In this document: one piece after another, positions 1 to 12,145 of the stretch
Numbering within the stretch: position 1 is the stretch's first letter
How the letters are laid out: every line of letters starts with the position of its first letter
Origin: Gnetum montanum
Taxonomy: Eukaryota > Streptophyta > Gnetopsida > Gnetales > Gnetaceae
DNA length: 54,657 nt
Reading direction: 5' to 3'
NCBI GenBank assembly: GCA_015680685.1
Contig: MNCI01017705.1
Coordinates: 645,441-700,097 of the forward strand
Made by a program: the position numbers and the translations under genes
Notes under the pieces: generated by a model
Database searches by the model: none
What the model was told of the DNA's origin: nothing
Seen by the model: the letters and a program-made list of their open reading frames with translations, nothing else

Positions 1-224
1 CAAGGTTTATCCAATCAAGTTCGTCTTTATTGCCGTACACAACTTGGGTTCAGGTTACAAGCTGCTCGAATAAAGAGCCGTTCACTCTAGGACTCCTACT
101 GCAGGCACATGGGAAAAATTCTAACTCTGGAGTGATCAATTTGCCAGAGCTTCGCTACGTCTAGCCAGGATTTGGAAATAAGGGGAGTGCCGCCTCTTAT
201 TTATAGATATGGCGCGTCTCATCA
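1..224 (-). mobile_element. LTR fragment of Athila-type element G (5' part of LTR, runs off window)
   Basis: Read on the minus strand, this starts with TGATGAGACGCGCC at 224 and then follows the element A LTR (12051 onward) through the TATA region (CTATAAATAAG), the start of the transcript and the AATAAA region, until the window ends. The U3 is much shorter than in A because the GATATCGC repeats are missing. Position 224 is the outer edge of the LTR, so the body of the element, or a solo LTR, lies to the left of the window. The neighbour at 225 is the internal region of element B, so this copy inserted into B. The 5 bp at 225-229 (actat) should be the target duplication, but its partner is outside the window. 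Confidence 0.85.
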
Positions 225-289
225 ACTATGAATGGTATCTAGAGTGGGATATGTCTAAGAAATTCCTATTGTGCGAATAGAGTTTTCTA

Positions 290-837
290 GGAAAGATGAA
301 GTGCCTAGACCCATGCCAGGCCTTGAGGTTATTCTCATGAAGGCTTTTTTGGAGAAGTCCAAGGTAACAAGGTCCAAAGCATAGTTCTTCAAGAACCAAA
401 CTATAGATCATTCTTGAAGTTTGCACTTGAGAAGGCTTGCATAATTGCAGGCATCCTCTCTTTGGCCCACCATTTCCATGAGTGGGAAATGGTACCTTGG
501 CCAAACTTTTCTTTTTTTGGAACAATCATTGAGGATATGCAATAGTGAAGATTAAGCATATCATCATTTCCTACTTGCTAGAGGCCATAGAGAAGGCCTT
601 GGGATTACCCAATGTTGGGGCAAAGTTTGTCAAGGTGTCAATTTAGTTTAATGTAGAAGTGAAGAAAGAATGTAGCCAGAGATGCTATGGAGTTGACCAT
701 AAGGAGTACGGTGTTCTAATTAAGGCAAATAAGATATACTTTAAGATAACAGTGTACCATCCCAATTCATCAATATGTCCCAACAAGGTCATGTCATTTT
801 TTTGCTATAGCATGTGCAGATTTTAATGGAAAATTTC
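290..837 (+). pseudogene. Decayed unidentified coding block in element B, part 1
   Basis: Three reading frames in succession give protein-like sequence, broken by frameshifts and stops. One runs from about 292 with VPRPMPGLEVILMKAFLEKS. The next, near 413-527, has CIIAGILSLAHHFHEWEM. The third, near 546-833, has LLEAIEKALGLPNVGAKF and later CYGVDHKEYGVLIKANKIYF. TAG stands where Gln would be expected, for example after KVSI. I do not recognise the family. It lacks the usual gag or pol motifs and could be captured host sequence or an extra retroelement gene. The coding nature is inferred from amino-acid composition and continuity only. Confidence 0.45.
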
Positions 838-1024
838 CTATCAACCTGTCTTAACTAATCTTTTTGAAGATCAAGAAGAGATTCAAGGAAAATGAAAAAA
901 GAAAGAAGATACTCCCCTTTCCCTGCTTAATCATAAAATTATGTAAAAGAGGAGAAATTTCTTGTTAGGCTAATGATATACTTTGAAGGGTTCTTTTTGC
1001 ATTGTGATAGAAAATAATGAAGGA

Positions 1025-2910
1025 GAATATGTCCTTAAAGTTCCAAGAGGAGGCACCACCACTAGTTGAGAACACTATAGATGTGGAAGAACACCTAAGG
1101 CAATGAAGGAAGTAGTAGCAATAATAAGCGTTTGGTGGTGGTGAGCCATTTGCTTATTGCCTAACTATGAGTAATCTTAATGATTTTTTAAGGACCATTA
1201 GTTGGTTGTTGGACAATTTGAAAAATATATTCTTCATGTAAAGGGGCCAAGCCACTATTCCTACTAACCTTGCTAGAGAAGAGATTTCGGTATTCCTCCC
1301 AACTAAACAAGTTTTCAAAATTTTAAGCAATGCTGCAACTTTCTCTATGTTATTGAAAGAAGGAGAAGATGCCATAGTGATTATCATGTTACATAAGGGG
1401 TATAAGACAATAGTAGAGGTGACAGAAAATAGAGTAGGAGAAGTACTAAAGATTCCTATAGTACCTATGCTTGACATTACTACCATGGCAGATATCCAAG
1501 TGTCACTAAGAAGTGGATCTAGGGAAATAACCATAGCTTAGCATGAAGAAGTGCTAGAAAGGTTGGAGGGTACCAAGCAACCAATTTTGAAGATGTTCAA
1601 TATCCTAAAAGATATATTAGTTATCTAGTAAGAATTGTTGAAAATAAGAGGCAAGCTCCTAGTAGTAAAATCATAGCTTCAAGAGGCTACCAATATCGAT
1701 CAATGGTTGGTAGCCAAGGTTGCAAAACTCAAAGCCCTCTTATTAGATCCAACCATTATTGACATGGGATGAAGCTTTTCAAAAGCTTCAGGAGAGATAA
1801 AGTAATGTCAAAGAAAAAGAAAAGGTCATCTAGGATGCAACATTATCAAATACAATGTTTCATAATACTAACAATGATCTCATCCAGGTGCATTGAGAGA
1901 ATAAGAACCTGACCAAAGAAAATTAGTAGTTGCTTAAGACAAAGAAGTAGAAGGAATAGATGGAAGAATACCTTAAGCACTAGTAGGAGAAACTTGTTAA
2001 CATAAATTAGGATGTTAGAAGGTTGGCAACTAAAAACTAAAATCTCTCAATGGAGAAGGTATGGGCCATTAGATAGAAGTTAACCATCATGGTCACCACC
2101 TAGAAGAATGAGGCTCTAAAATATGAAAATGTGAAAATCATTACAGGGATCAAGTGAGCATGCATAAGGAAGTAAATGGAAAGGAGATCCAATTAACTAA
2201 GGCAAAAATGAATGACATCCTCTAGTACCTTTAATAATGAGGATATGCATGGCAACCCATCTTTGATGGGTTGAACGCATACAATCAAGTGGAGATTCAC
2301 ATGGAGTTTTAGATAGAAGAGATGATAGAGTATATGAAGCTCATCAAACTTTATTCCACAAACCTGACATTGTTAATTACTAGACAATTGTGGTTAGAGT
2401 TGGAAGAGTAGGTATCTAACGCATACCTCTTATATGAGGTTACATCCAGGCTCCACAAAGAGACTGAGCAAAATCTTGAAGTGGCTAATGCAGAGCTTGA
2501 GGTTTTCAAAAAAAGATTTGAAACTTAGTGATTTATCACAGAGAACTTGGCTAGGAGGATCATAGACCATAAAGAGTTTCAAAACATCATGTGAGCATTC
2601 AACATCAAACACAAGAAATTTGTAGCATGGCTAGTCAACACTAAAGAGTTATTTTTTGCTTTGCCTACGCTTGGAATGTGCCAACATCGTCAAATATAAG
2701 TTATGTTGCCTTGACAATCAATGATTCTAGAAGTGAGGAGGAGAAGATGAATGCCTTATTGGATGTCTTTTGACTCTTAAAAGTAGCAATAATGAGAAGA
2801 CCACCAATAGAACCAAGGTAGGAGAAGAAGCTACTAAAGTTGCAGAAGCTACCATGTCCTAAAACCATCTAGGGCACCTTCCTTAGGCCAATTTTGTACA
2901 TAATGACGAA
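1025..2910 (+). pseudogene. Decayed unidentified coding block in element B, part 2 (coiled-coil-like)
   Basis: Protein-like frames run through most of this block. Near 1040 there is EEAPPLVENTIDVEEHLRQ, then an open stretch at 1347-1541 with MLLKEGEDAIVIIMLHKGYK and VGEVLKIPIVPMLDITTMAD. Then follows a long charged segment rich in Lys, Glu and Leu (about 1540-2620) that looks like coiled coil. Most stops are TAG or TAA inside stretches where Gln would fit, as in the EEHLRQ region and the repeated TAG codons at 1910-2000. The block ends shortly before the 3' LTR. No known domain is recognised. It may continue the gene of part 1. Confidence 0.45.
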
Positions 2911-3059
2911 TCCAAATTTTGGTAAGTCCAATTGTAAGCATTCAAATAATTTTGATGTATTGTAGTACTCATGTTGTAGTCAATCAGTAGTAAGTCCCAT
3001 GCTTCCCCAGTTTTTTAATCAACTTGATCCCACTTTTGTTTACTTGAGGATGAGTTTTT

Positions 3060-3076
3060 AGATAGTCATGAGGGTA
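3060..3076 (+). other. Polypurine-type tract of element B
   Basis: The sequence GTCATGAGGGTA sits directly before the LTR start TGATGAA. It matches in position and form the tract before the 3' LTR of element A (GTCATGGAGGTA before TGATGGG). Both are preceded by a shared TTGAGGA/CTCGAGGA segment about 30 bp upstream. Confidence 0.7.
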
Positions 3077-3913
3077 TGATGAATAACAAATTAGTTAGTC
3101 ACATCAATGTGTATACATCGATGCATTCTTTAATGTTTCAATACATAAACATTGATGTCATCTTTGTCTTTGCCTATAAAAATGCATGCATCCACCACAT
3201 TTATGACACTATTTGGTCATTTCCTTAGCCATACTTTTGCAATTTCACATCATAGAAGTTAGAATTTTTCTTATTTCGATGCTTGCAACATGGATTAAAT
3301 AGATTACATGGAGTTCTATTCAAGTGCTTTATATACCTAGACACATGTACATGATGGCAATAAAATTGAGATTTGTTTCCTTAATTGCAGCACTTTGACT
3401 AGCATTTTGATTTACTTTCTCGTACTTTACTATTAATATTTATTTACTTTTCCATATTATGAGTTAACAAATTTATTATTCAGTACTTAAGTAAACACCT
3501 ATGAGCACAACCATTTCAAGCATAACATAATAGCATTTGATAATCCCAATAGTGATTACATGGTACGCTTAATAGTGAACACTTGGTAACCTAGCACCAT
3601 TAGTGCATGTTCATGATGTGTATAAAAAGTTTGGAATGGATGCTCTATGCTTAGGCTAGTTTAGATTAGTTCTCTACACTTAGATTAAGTAGTTCAATAT
3701 TTTAATAATAATATATATCTATCATGCATCTCAATCATGCTTAACCATATGAAGTGAACCAACACAAGTGTGATTGAAAAGACAACAATCAGGATCTAAG
3801 TGCTTAGTTATCTAAGACATCCATCTATTCCTAAGTTCACGAAATTCGACCAAATCCTGTGTGAATGCTTGTCATTCATATGATTGGACGTAGGGTTACT
3901 TTGTCATTCATCA
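3077..3913 (+). mobile_element. 3' LTR of element B
   Basis: The LTR begins TGATGAATAAC and ends GTCATTCATCA. A TATA-like box lies at about 3175. The body shares order and wording with the LTR of element F (10110-10994, minus): short CATTGATG/CATCGATG motifs in U3, then CCTATAAA, then the TGCATG(C)ATCC region. Its end (GACGTAGGGTTACTTTGTCATTCATCA) resembles the A and C LTR ends. Length is 837 bp, like the other Athila-type LTRs here (about 795-890). The 5 bp downstream are attaa; the matching 5' duplication is not in the window. Confidence 0.85.
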
Positions 3914-5540
3914 ATTAAATTAAATAATTAAACATATGCCCAATTTTAGATTATGAAACTCAACTTGAAGTTTCATCAAGAGAGGCCAAGAACATAAGGT
4001 ATCCAAGCTCAACAAAGCCCTTCATGATTTGAAACAATCTCTAACAGCTTTGTTTGGGAGGATAAATGATTATTTGATTGAAAAAGATTAGAATTGAAAC
4101 TTTTCAACTTTTTTTTGCAAATTTTATAGTTGAGTTGGTTTTTAATATTAAACTAAGTTTTTTATTACATATGCATAGACTAATTAACTTGTGAAAAATA
4201 CATTAGTAGTAATAAATCCTTAGTACAACAAATGTGTTCAATCATCATGTAACTTGAACACTTTTTGTATATAATTTTCTAAAACCGATATTGGCAGCTT
4301 TAATAGCTCATATAAAGATTGACTATACATTTATCATTTTCTTTTAAGGAAATTTATTCTAAAACATTCTAGTAATACATATTGTTCATCTTATACTACT
4401 TGTAATAAATACAATTAGCATGTTATGTTTTCATGTTGTATACTATTCCATCTTCTAATTTCAACTCTGAAGTGGTGTGATCCCATTTTTACTCTACTAA
4501 TTAGCACTCTGATGGATATTGGAATTGCTACATGTTGATATTTTGTTTCATCATGTCTGGTACTTTTAATATTTTGCTAATAAAGCTAATTCCTTTTTTG
4601 TATTTGTGGCTCATTTTGCCATCTTTCTAAAACTTTTTTTAACAAGTTTCCAAGCTTCTTTTGAATTTATTATGATGTTAATATTTTTAATACCTCATTT
4701 TTATAGCCACAATCTTCATTCATATGTTCCTTCATTCTGCAATACCCCACACACCCCCACATCCTTGCACCCCCTACCTTGCAACTTAAAGAAATCATAA
4801 AAATCCATTTTTATTAATACTCCTACAATTTTGACTTGGCTTATTAGTATACTCAAGTATCTTGAGAATTGTTGTAGACATATGTTTGGGTTTTTGCCTA
4901 AATCTACTCCATTTGATGTAATCAAGGTAGAATTCCGTTTGCCTTGTTCATGTTATTCCAAAGTTGTCCAAAAAAGAAAAAAAAAAGGTTACTAGTTTGA
5001 ATTACACTTATATAACTAAGAATATAACTTTTTAGTATTACTTTATCCTATTATGACAAGCTAATAAGTTGAGGTACAAAGCTAACGATGAAAATTAAAG
5101 CATCTTACTAGATCTTTTTAAACTCATAAAGAAGTACTAGCTAAGTTACAACTTTATTGGCATATTGCTTGATTAATAATTATAAATGACAATTTGAAAC
5201 TAGTGGAAATGGATAGCAATATGAATTTAAAAATATTTTGTATCATTTTTATACTAGAAAGTTAAGTAACATGGTGAAAATCAAATCCAAAAAGGATTAT
5301 CACTTGGTGCCTCCATGATCATCTTTGGGGTCAAAAAGGATCATTAGGCACTTGCAAGATCAACAACTATTATCTAAGAAGACCATGAACTAAGAATAAA
5401 ACTAATTCATTTGACCTAGAATTACCATGCAAAGGGAGATGTGTTGAGCTACTAGTTATGCCTTCTACAAATTTCTAATACCATGTTACTTCATGCCATG
5501 CATTATTGTTAATCACAAAATCATCACACTACTTTTGCTT
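3914..5540. other. AT-rich interval without recognisable gene
   Basis: The interval is very AT-rich with frequent stops in all frames. An A-rich run lies near 4971-4988. Open stretches at 4606-4800 and 4716-4925 overlap on opposite strands and look random. No LTR, PBS or protein motif is seen. Confidence 0.5.
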
Positions 5541-5656
5541 CATATGGTGTCACGTATTTACTGAAAGACCATTTTCATATGGTGTCACGTATTTACTGAA
5601 AGACCATAAAATGGATGGTCACTTTACAGCATTTGGATGGTCATTTTACAGCATTT
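5541..5656. repeat. Two adjacent short tandem duplications (35 bp and 22 bp units)
   Basis: A 35-bp unit starting CATATGGTGTCACGTATTTA occurs at 5541 and again at 5576. Directly after it, a 22-bp unit starting GGATGGTCA and ending TTACAGCATTT occurs at 5613 and 5635. Copies are nearly identical, so the duplications are younger than the surrounding decay. Confidence 0.9.
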
Positions 5657-5825
5657 GCGTCACCTCACTTGGTGTCATATATTAATGATCATAATATAAG
5701 ATGGATAGCAATTTAAAAAGGACTTTTTTCTTGGAGTGATGGTCAGATGTTTATTTTTAAATTTGTAAGACTTTAAATGAACATTAAGCCTTTAAATAAT
5801 GATCCTATCCATTACTTTAATGACC

Positions 5826-5913
5826 GTCATCTTAACATGGATATTGATGACATCTTTGCTATGGTCTGCGGTCATCTTAACATTGATATTGATGACATTT
5901 TGTTATGGTCTGC
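5826..5913. repeat. 45-bp tandem duplication
   Basis: The unit starting GTCATCTTAACATGGATATT occurs at 5826 and again at 5871 with a few differences and a short indel. Confidence 0.85.
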
Positions 5914-7560
5914 ACCCAGAGGTGCTTGGTTCAAAGCCAAGTCATTCTCCTGAGCAGATACCGTATTGTTCATGCAATTGAGCGTTGGGATGCTGAGGCT
6001 GCAGAATTCACCGATGGACACTACTAGCACCAGCAATTTAAGCCACAATCATCTGGTGACTTTTCACATCATCTGAACTGCTGCTGGTAACCTTTTAACG
6101 CTTAGATGTTGGGGATGCATACATAATTCAACGGTGAACCACTGGTTCGACGATTTTACGCCACAATCATGGGACTGAACCTGCAATCTAACTTTTTGGT
6201 CTGAGAAAGAACAAACTCCAGTCCGCTTCAATGCAACCAGATTTCCCAAATCGGTGGATTTGGGGAACAAGGGACCCACATATTCCGAACCGGGCTTCGT
6301 GACACAATATATTCGTACCTTGTGTTGTGAGAATTGCGATTGTAGCTTTCTTTGTTTTTAATTTTACATGCAGGCAGCAGTAGTCCAGGAGCTCAGCGTT
6401 TGAAGTAAGTGAAGGGCCGCTGGTATAAAAATTCTCAGACCATTTTTATGGTTTGATTTGTGGTGGTTCCAGAAAGAAATAATTATTATTACGATGGTAT
6501 TGTCTTTTGAAGAGTTTTTGGGGACGATGCAGATGCTGTTGCCTTGCTGTGGCGCAAATCTTCCATTGATGATGTACAGAGCTCGAGCGCTCTACCATTT
6601 TCTCTGTAACAGTCGTGCCTCTGTAAGTCGATTCTTGGTGACCACTATACGCGCACATGGGTACCTATTATCATCTTCATCTGTACCAGGGAATAGTAAT
6701 CTCTCAGCAGGCTATTTGATTGATTCTTTGTAGATGTAAATGAGCAGTTATGAATGGCAATCTCTTAGCAGCCTAATTTATTCTTTCTTGCTAGAGGTTA
6801 ATGAGCAGTTATAGAGGAATGTAATTGAGTTGAGTTTAATTGATCAGTTCAAGGATTGAAGACCCATGGAATTTTTTGTGGAAAGATGCTTGGATGTATT
6901 TTAGTTAAATGCAATAATGTTTTGGATTCCCATTCTTATCTGAGCGTGTAACACAGTAATAGACTGTATCCATCAATTTCTGTATGTGAGATTGCATCCA
7001 TACTTGGTTTCTGTCTGCATAGTCTTCTTTGATTTAGAAATAGCAGAATTTATGTCTATCCAACGATTCAGCCATACTTTGTTTTTGAGTTTCTCAGGTT
7101 AAATTAACTTGCACAGCCGGATCAACCATTCAACCCTGTCTTTCTGGCTGGCTGCTGCCGACATTGTTTTTCTTTTTTCTAGACAACTTGGCCCAAGCAA
7201 GTAAAGATAAATGCATCGGGTCTTCAGCCAGAGACCACGTGGCGAAGCCATTTTCAAGTGACGCGTATTAATATTTAGCATAGCCTTGTGTTGCGATTTT
7301 TATTTGGAATCTGTAACAAATGTGGACCAGTTCACCTTGTCCGCTTTCTCTGCACACATTCAATGGCCTCCAGAAAATGTTGACTTTGGTAATGAAGAAT
7401 GCTTCCTGGGTTATTCAAGCCACTAAAGCATCCCCTGGACTGATCATGACAACGGGTATTTCTAGGGATTTGCTAGAGATACCTATGGCCTGCAAAAGGA
7501 TATGTAATCAGTGTTTAAGACTCAGAGAACTAGTAGTGTTCTAAAAGGTCACAGAATTAG
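5914..7560. other. Richer-GC, low-copy-looking interval without assigned gene
   Basis: Base composition rises here compared with both sides, and CpG and long mixed-sequence words are more frequent. A diverged pair of about 58-bp segments can be seen at 6005-6060 and 6124-6180 (both end in CCACAATCAT plus a short tail). There is a G-box-like CCACGTGGCG near 7233. The longest open stretches are 91 aa on plus at 6458-6733 and about 70 aa on minus, without recognised motifs. It may be a host gene relic or a promoter region. I cannot name any product. Confidence 0.35.
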
Positions 7561-10109
7561 GCGTGTTGTAGTTGTTTAGGTTAGGGACGAATCATCTGCA
7601 GAGAGTTGGCAGGTTTTAAATAAGTATTTTGTTAATATTATTTATTTTAGTATAAAAATAATAAAAATATTTAGTTTACTATTTTTAATATTATTTAATA
7701 AATTAAAGTTTAATATTTTAATATTTTTATTTTATATTATGGATAATTTATTTCATATTAAGAATTATTCCTTCAAAAAATAGTTAAGCTCATTCAAAAT
7801 GAGTTGGCCTAAAATTTAGGTGGTAATTATTCATCTTTAAACGCCTAGACTAAATAAAAATAAAACATGGGAAAATAATTTAAGATGATCTAAAAAAATT
7901 GCAAATAAACAAAGATTTAAATCTTTATGGAAGATGAAGAACAAAAAAGAACTCATGTAGCCTACCCCATTTTTTGGGGACTAAGCTAGGATTATGATGA
8001 TAGTAGCTAGCCTAATTATGATGCTTGAGGGTAGAGGAATAGAAATTATAGTTTGAAGTGAGAATAAAAGTATCTTTTGGAGTGATGATTGTGCTTCCAC
8101 TTAAAAAGATGTTAGGTTTTTACTCATCCACAAACCTACCTAAGAACTTGCCTTGGTTGGATAAGCATTAAGCCTCCAAGTGATAACACTTTTTCCATTT
8201 AAGTTAAAATGGTTAAAGGAAAAAGAAGTATATACAATACACTGCACAATTGTCTTCTAGTGTAGTTATTCATACAAATATATCTCTCTTAAGCTTATAA
8301 ATTTGCAAAAATAAATGAGAGTGAATTTGCTTTTTAAATTTAAGTGAAATTGAAATTTAAAACATTAAAAATTATTTCTCACTTTAACTAAAATGATATA
8401 ACCAATCAAATTAAGTCCATTAAATAACAAATTTGCTATTCCGAGCATACTCTTAATTATCACCTTGCTGTTAAAATGAAAAACAAGCAATATTGAGATT
8501 AATTAAAGATGAAATTATATTAAAATATCAGAAAATAATTGTTAATAAAAGTGAATGCAAACGACCATATAGAGATAAAACACTATTTCTTCACTCCATC
8601 GCCACACTGTCATTTTTATATTTTTAAGAGGCTTTTCTTAGTACCAGGGCAAAATAACCTTTCGCAATCTTACTTGGGATTAAATAAATTCCAATTTTTT
8701 ATAGACATATCGGACCCTCGGAAAAAGTTTTAAAAAATCACATAAATAATTCCCACGAATCGAATTTTATTTCCAATAAATGAAGGATGACAATGTTAGA
8801 ACAGTGAAAGATGCAACCTAATCCTTCAAATAAAAAGTAAAAAACAGCCTGCCTGCATGTCCAACAAGATTTGCAGATGGCCTTGCTGCATAATTCCAAC
8901 GAATTTCCACGTCCTCCCTCTGACCGAGACGAGTCAACTAAGGCCAGGACGCAGTGTACGTGTAAGGGATTCTTTGCGTGTCCGTACAACTACGTAAAGT
9001 TAAAATCCTATCGACTATACATAAGCTTTATTGTCACTTTATTGTCACCATCTGATCACCTGTGGAATTTACAATCTCTTTATCAAAACTTTTTTCCAAA
9101 GAAGGTTCACCGCAAATATACCTCCTTCCATCCATTTGCAAACACGTTGCCCATCAATCTATTTAAGATGGCTATCGTTTCATATGTTGAAGAGAGAAAT
9201 TTTCAGACAAATTACTCGCCAGTCTCCATATAAAGAGTTTTTCATGCCTACACGATTTTACTTCAAGGAAGTCATACCGAAGGGGTAGGTGACACTAATC
9301 TCCTTTAGTCATCAAGATTTGTAGGGTGCAATATTTCTATCTTGCATACCCCTTTTCTTCTTTTTGATTAACCATGATTTAGTTAATTTTTCTCGTGTAA
9401 GGCAATGACGTTAAAGAAAATGTTGTCCTACACCTAGCTATCATGGATGAACTCTTGATCATTCTTTTGAAAAGCTTCCTCCTCAATCTTCTTATAAAAC
9501 TAAGCAATGATTAAAGGTACTCTTTTGTAGATTTTTTTCTTACATATTTATCAATGGTACTAATATCTCTTTTACTTTCAAAACATGTCTCATAAGGGGA
9601 AGGGTAACTAGTGGGGACTCTTACTAGAAATCTTATGCTTAAACCTCAAATTCCTCAAATTTGCAAAACTAAATGAGGATCATAGTACATTAAATCCTTT
9701 GATAAGCTTGGATCAATGCTTTTTTTATAATACAAGATTAAGAAATTGATGTATGAGAAAGGAAACTCTCAAGTTGGATCCCTTCTTTTTTTAGTACATA
9801 CATTGATCCTAAGTTATCTCTTTCTATGATCTAACTTTTAGATTGTCGAGTGCAGGTTTTATACTTTAATATTAAGGTTTTGAGATTTGGGCAAGAGGCT
9901 TCTTCCATCAACATCAAGTTTCACTAGTTTGGTTCTTATCAAGTTTGGGAATGGATTGTGGATGACAATGAGGTGGACTCTATTTCTACTGTAAGTCATT
10001 TTTCTATTACCTCTAAACCTTTTTAGGTTTGTACCAATATTCCATTGTAATGCAAGTCTCCAACACCTTTGATTTTTAACTATAAAATATGCTCCTACTT
10101 TTACAAAGC
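7561..10109. other. AT-rich interval left of element F, no assigned gene
   Basis: The interval 7610-8840 is strongly AT-rich with no coding signal. A small richer-GC patch lies at 8860-9240 with an open frame of 120 codons on plus (8871-9233) and another on minus, neither with a known motif. From 9290 to 10109 no repeat partner or gene is recognised. The last 5 bp (aaagc, 10105-10109) are the expected target-site copy next to the LTR of element F. Confidence 0.4.
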
Positions 10110-10994
10110 TAATGAGCAACGAGAGTCTTCTACACCCAACTATATAGATCACAAGTGTTCATACACAATTCAGTCGAATTCTGGGGATGGGACTAGTTTG
10201 GTATCTAGATCGTTAAGCATTAATCGTAGGTCATTGTCTTCTCAGTTGGTCTAGTGCTAGCTCTATTATGTATGGTTTAGTCTAAATTGAGGCAAATGAT
10301 TTTTTAATGTTGTGCAGCTATGGCTAAGTTAGATGTAAACATAGAAATTAATTATTTAATTAATCTAACTAATAACAAGAAGATAAATTCTACACTAGCC
10401 TATGGGTGATGAGTGTCCATTCCTAGCTTGCCATACACATTTTAAACTCATGTACCCATTATTAAGATTACCATGCAATTTGCTACCAGGTGAACCAAAC
10501 AATAACACTACTAGGATTACCAAGCAAATATGTGTTTACACTCAAAATAGATCATGCTCATTCTGCAATTTGATTAATGTGCATGAATATGTAAATATTA
10601 ACTAAGTACATAGTAAGTAAATTGCATTGAAAGTAAATCTATTCTAAGTCAAAGTGCTTCAACTAATATGAATCAATTTCAATCTTATTGTTGGCCATGA
10701 ATTATGTTGAGGGACAACACCACTTAAATAATTCGATGTACAATTAACTCAAATCCATGTTGTAGGCACTTATTGACTGTTTTCTAAGATTATGGTACTA
10801 CAAGAGTTTAGCTACACTATTGATCAAATGATGCCATATATGTGGCTGATGCTTGCATATTTATAGGCAAATATAGAAATGCATCTCAAGCTTCATCAAT
10901 GCATATGCATTGATGCAAATGCATCAACAAGGATGCAACGTAGCATCTATGATGTTACAATGGATCAGTACATTTAACAAATGATACTTCATCA
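10110..10994 (-). mobile_element. 3' LTR of element F
   Basis: On the minus strand the LTR starts TGATGAAGTATC at 10994, directly after a polypurine-type tract, and ends near 10110 in a form one base away from TCATCA (G to A change in the last CA/TG). A TATA-like CCTATAAATATGC lies near 10857-10870. The U3 holds a perfect 22-bp palindrome at 10894-10915 with half-site CATCAATGCAT. It belongs to the same LTR family as element B. The internal region lies to the right, so this is the 3' LTR. The 5' LTR of F was not found in the window. Confidence 0.85.
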
Positions 10995-11030
10995 TACCCC
11001 CACAACTCACTAGAAACTCATTCTCAAGTT
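10995..11030 (-). other. Polypurine-type tract of element F
   Basis: Minus-strand reading gives ACTTGAGAATGAGTTTCTAG, then GTGGGGGTA, directly before TGATGAAG. This parallels the tract of element B (TTGAGGATGAGTTTTTAG then GAGGGTA before TGATGAA). Confidence 0.75.
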
Positions 11031-12045
11031 GTATAAAATGGATGAAGTTCCATTACAAATTACAAGGTGACTAAGAGTAGATTAACTGACATTATTAAAC
11101 TTTAGTATCACATTACAAAATTTTATTCAAGTGGATGTATTACAAAATGATAAAAAGACTAGATAACCATCAAAGTTTACAAAGTTTTAGAAGTCTTCAA
11201 AAATTTGCCAATGATGAATCTTCATGTTATCACTAGTGATGGCAATTTTTCCAATCTTGGTTGTTATGTTAGAACTTTTATTTTTATGTAGAACTTTTGA
11301 AGGATGGACTAAAATTTCTTCTCATCAACCATTTGATTTCTAGGTAGCAAACATGTGATGTTTAAGCTTTAACTCTTGTATCTGCAACTTGTCCACAAGC
11401 ATGTCCTCCTATATCCTTTTCTTGGTCTCTTTCCATGTCTTGTAAAAGACCTTCAATCTTAGGAATTTATTTAGGAATCATCTGCAATCACCAAAGAATC
11501 AACATTAGTTATGAAAATTTTTCCATAATGATTAAACCCTTTTTGGATTCTTGGTTAACTCAAAATTCAAAAAAATTCAAAAAATTCAACATTTAAGGTT
11601 GAGTTGATTATGAAACAACATTCTTAAGGCTCTAGGGTAACTACAATAATCAAGTTTCTAAGTTATTTTGATAAGTTATGTTGACTGTTAGTTACCTTAA
11701 TGTTTCAAAATGGGGTTTTAGAAAAATTTTTGAAAACCATATCCTCAGCCGTCACAACAAATGAGCTCAACTTTAGGCACTCATAAGTGTTCAAACAATT
11801 GAAATCAAAGGTCTAGTTCATAAGATATTGTAAATGCACCAAAATATTGAAAATTATGAGGATCTAAAATTGCCAAGAAAAATTGAATTTGCAAGATATT
11901 CCAATATAAAAATATTAACAATGAATAAAAATTGATGAGAAGTAATCCTAAAATTATACATAAATTTAGAGAAGTTTTCCATGACATCCTTGAAGATGTT
12001 ACACTAGTTTAGAGCCATGATCAATAAAACTCATGCAAGTGGATC

Positions 12046-12050
12046 CTCCT
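12046..12050. repeat. Left target-site copy of element A
   Basis: Sequence ctcct directly left of TGATGGG; the right copy at 18826-18830 reads ctccc, one mismatch. Confidence 0.75.
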
Positions 12051-12058
12051 TGATGGGA

Positions 12059-12145
12059 CACGATATTGCATGGGCCGCGATATCGCATCCCTCGCGATAT
12101 CGCGTCTTCCCTTGCAATATCGGGTACATGATATCGCGGTGCATC
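12059..12145 (+). promoter_or_regulatory. U3 repeats with GATATCGC palindromes
   Basis: Four to five copies of a GATAT(C/T)GC motif lie just upstream of the TATA box. One of them forms the perfect palindrome CGCGATATCGCG at 12093-12104, with several CpG sites. The 3' LTR has lost about 38 bp of this array, and the LTR at 1-224 has lost all of it. Position and dyad symmetry suggest a factor-binding or enhancer role (inference). Confidence 0.55.

Larger units (their letters stand above)
225..3076 (+). mobile_element. Internal region of LTR element B (3' part)
   Basis: This stretch ends in a polypurine-type tract directly before a complete 3' LTR (3077-3913), so it is the internal part of a plus-strand LTR element. 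Its 5' part is cut off by the minus-strand LTR at 1-224. I see no gag zinc knuckle, protease, reverse transcriptase or integrase motif. Instead there are decayed coding-like blocks, listed separately. The element may be non-autonomous, or its gag-pol may lie outside the window. Confidence 0.75.
10995..12050 (-). mobile_element. Internal region of element F, left piece
   Basis: This lies between the 3' LTR of F and the left edge of inserted element A. It is AT-rich and mostly noncoding, fitting a long 3' untranslated part. The last bases before A (12018-12050) read on minus as the end of a coding-like stretch that continues beyond A at 18831. Confidence 0.65.

Noticed and set aside
226-525. 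Open frame of 99 codons on minus next to the LTR
   Set aside because: It is opposite the plus-strand coding-like block of element B, which reads better.
4971-4988. Poly(A)-like run as the tail of a LINE or processed pseudogene
   Set aside because: No upstream coding similarity and no target duplication could be seen.
7226-7242. G-box as evidence for a host promoter
   Set aside because: A single CCACGTGGCG without a TATA box, leader or coding exon nearby is expected by chance at this scale.
8871-9233. Open frame of 120 codons on plus
   Set aside because: No motif and low-complexity neighbours; an overlapping second frame and a minus frame of similar length exist. Not enough to call a gene.
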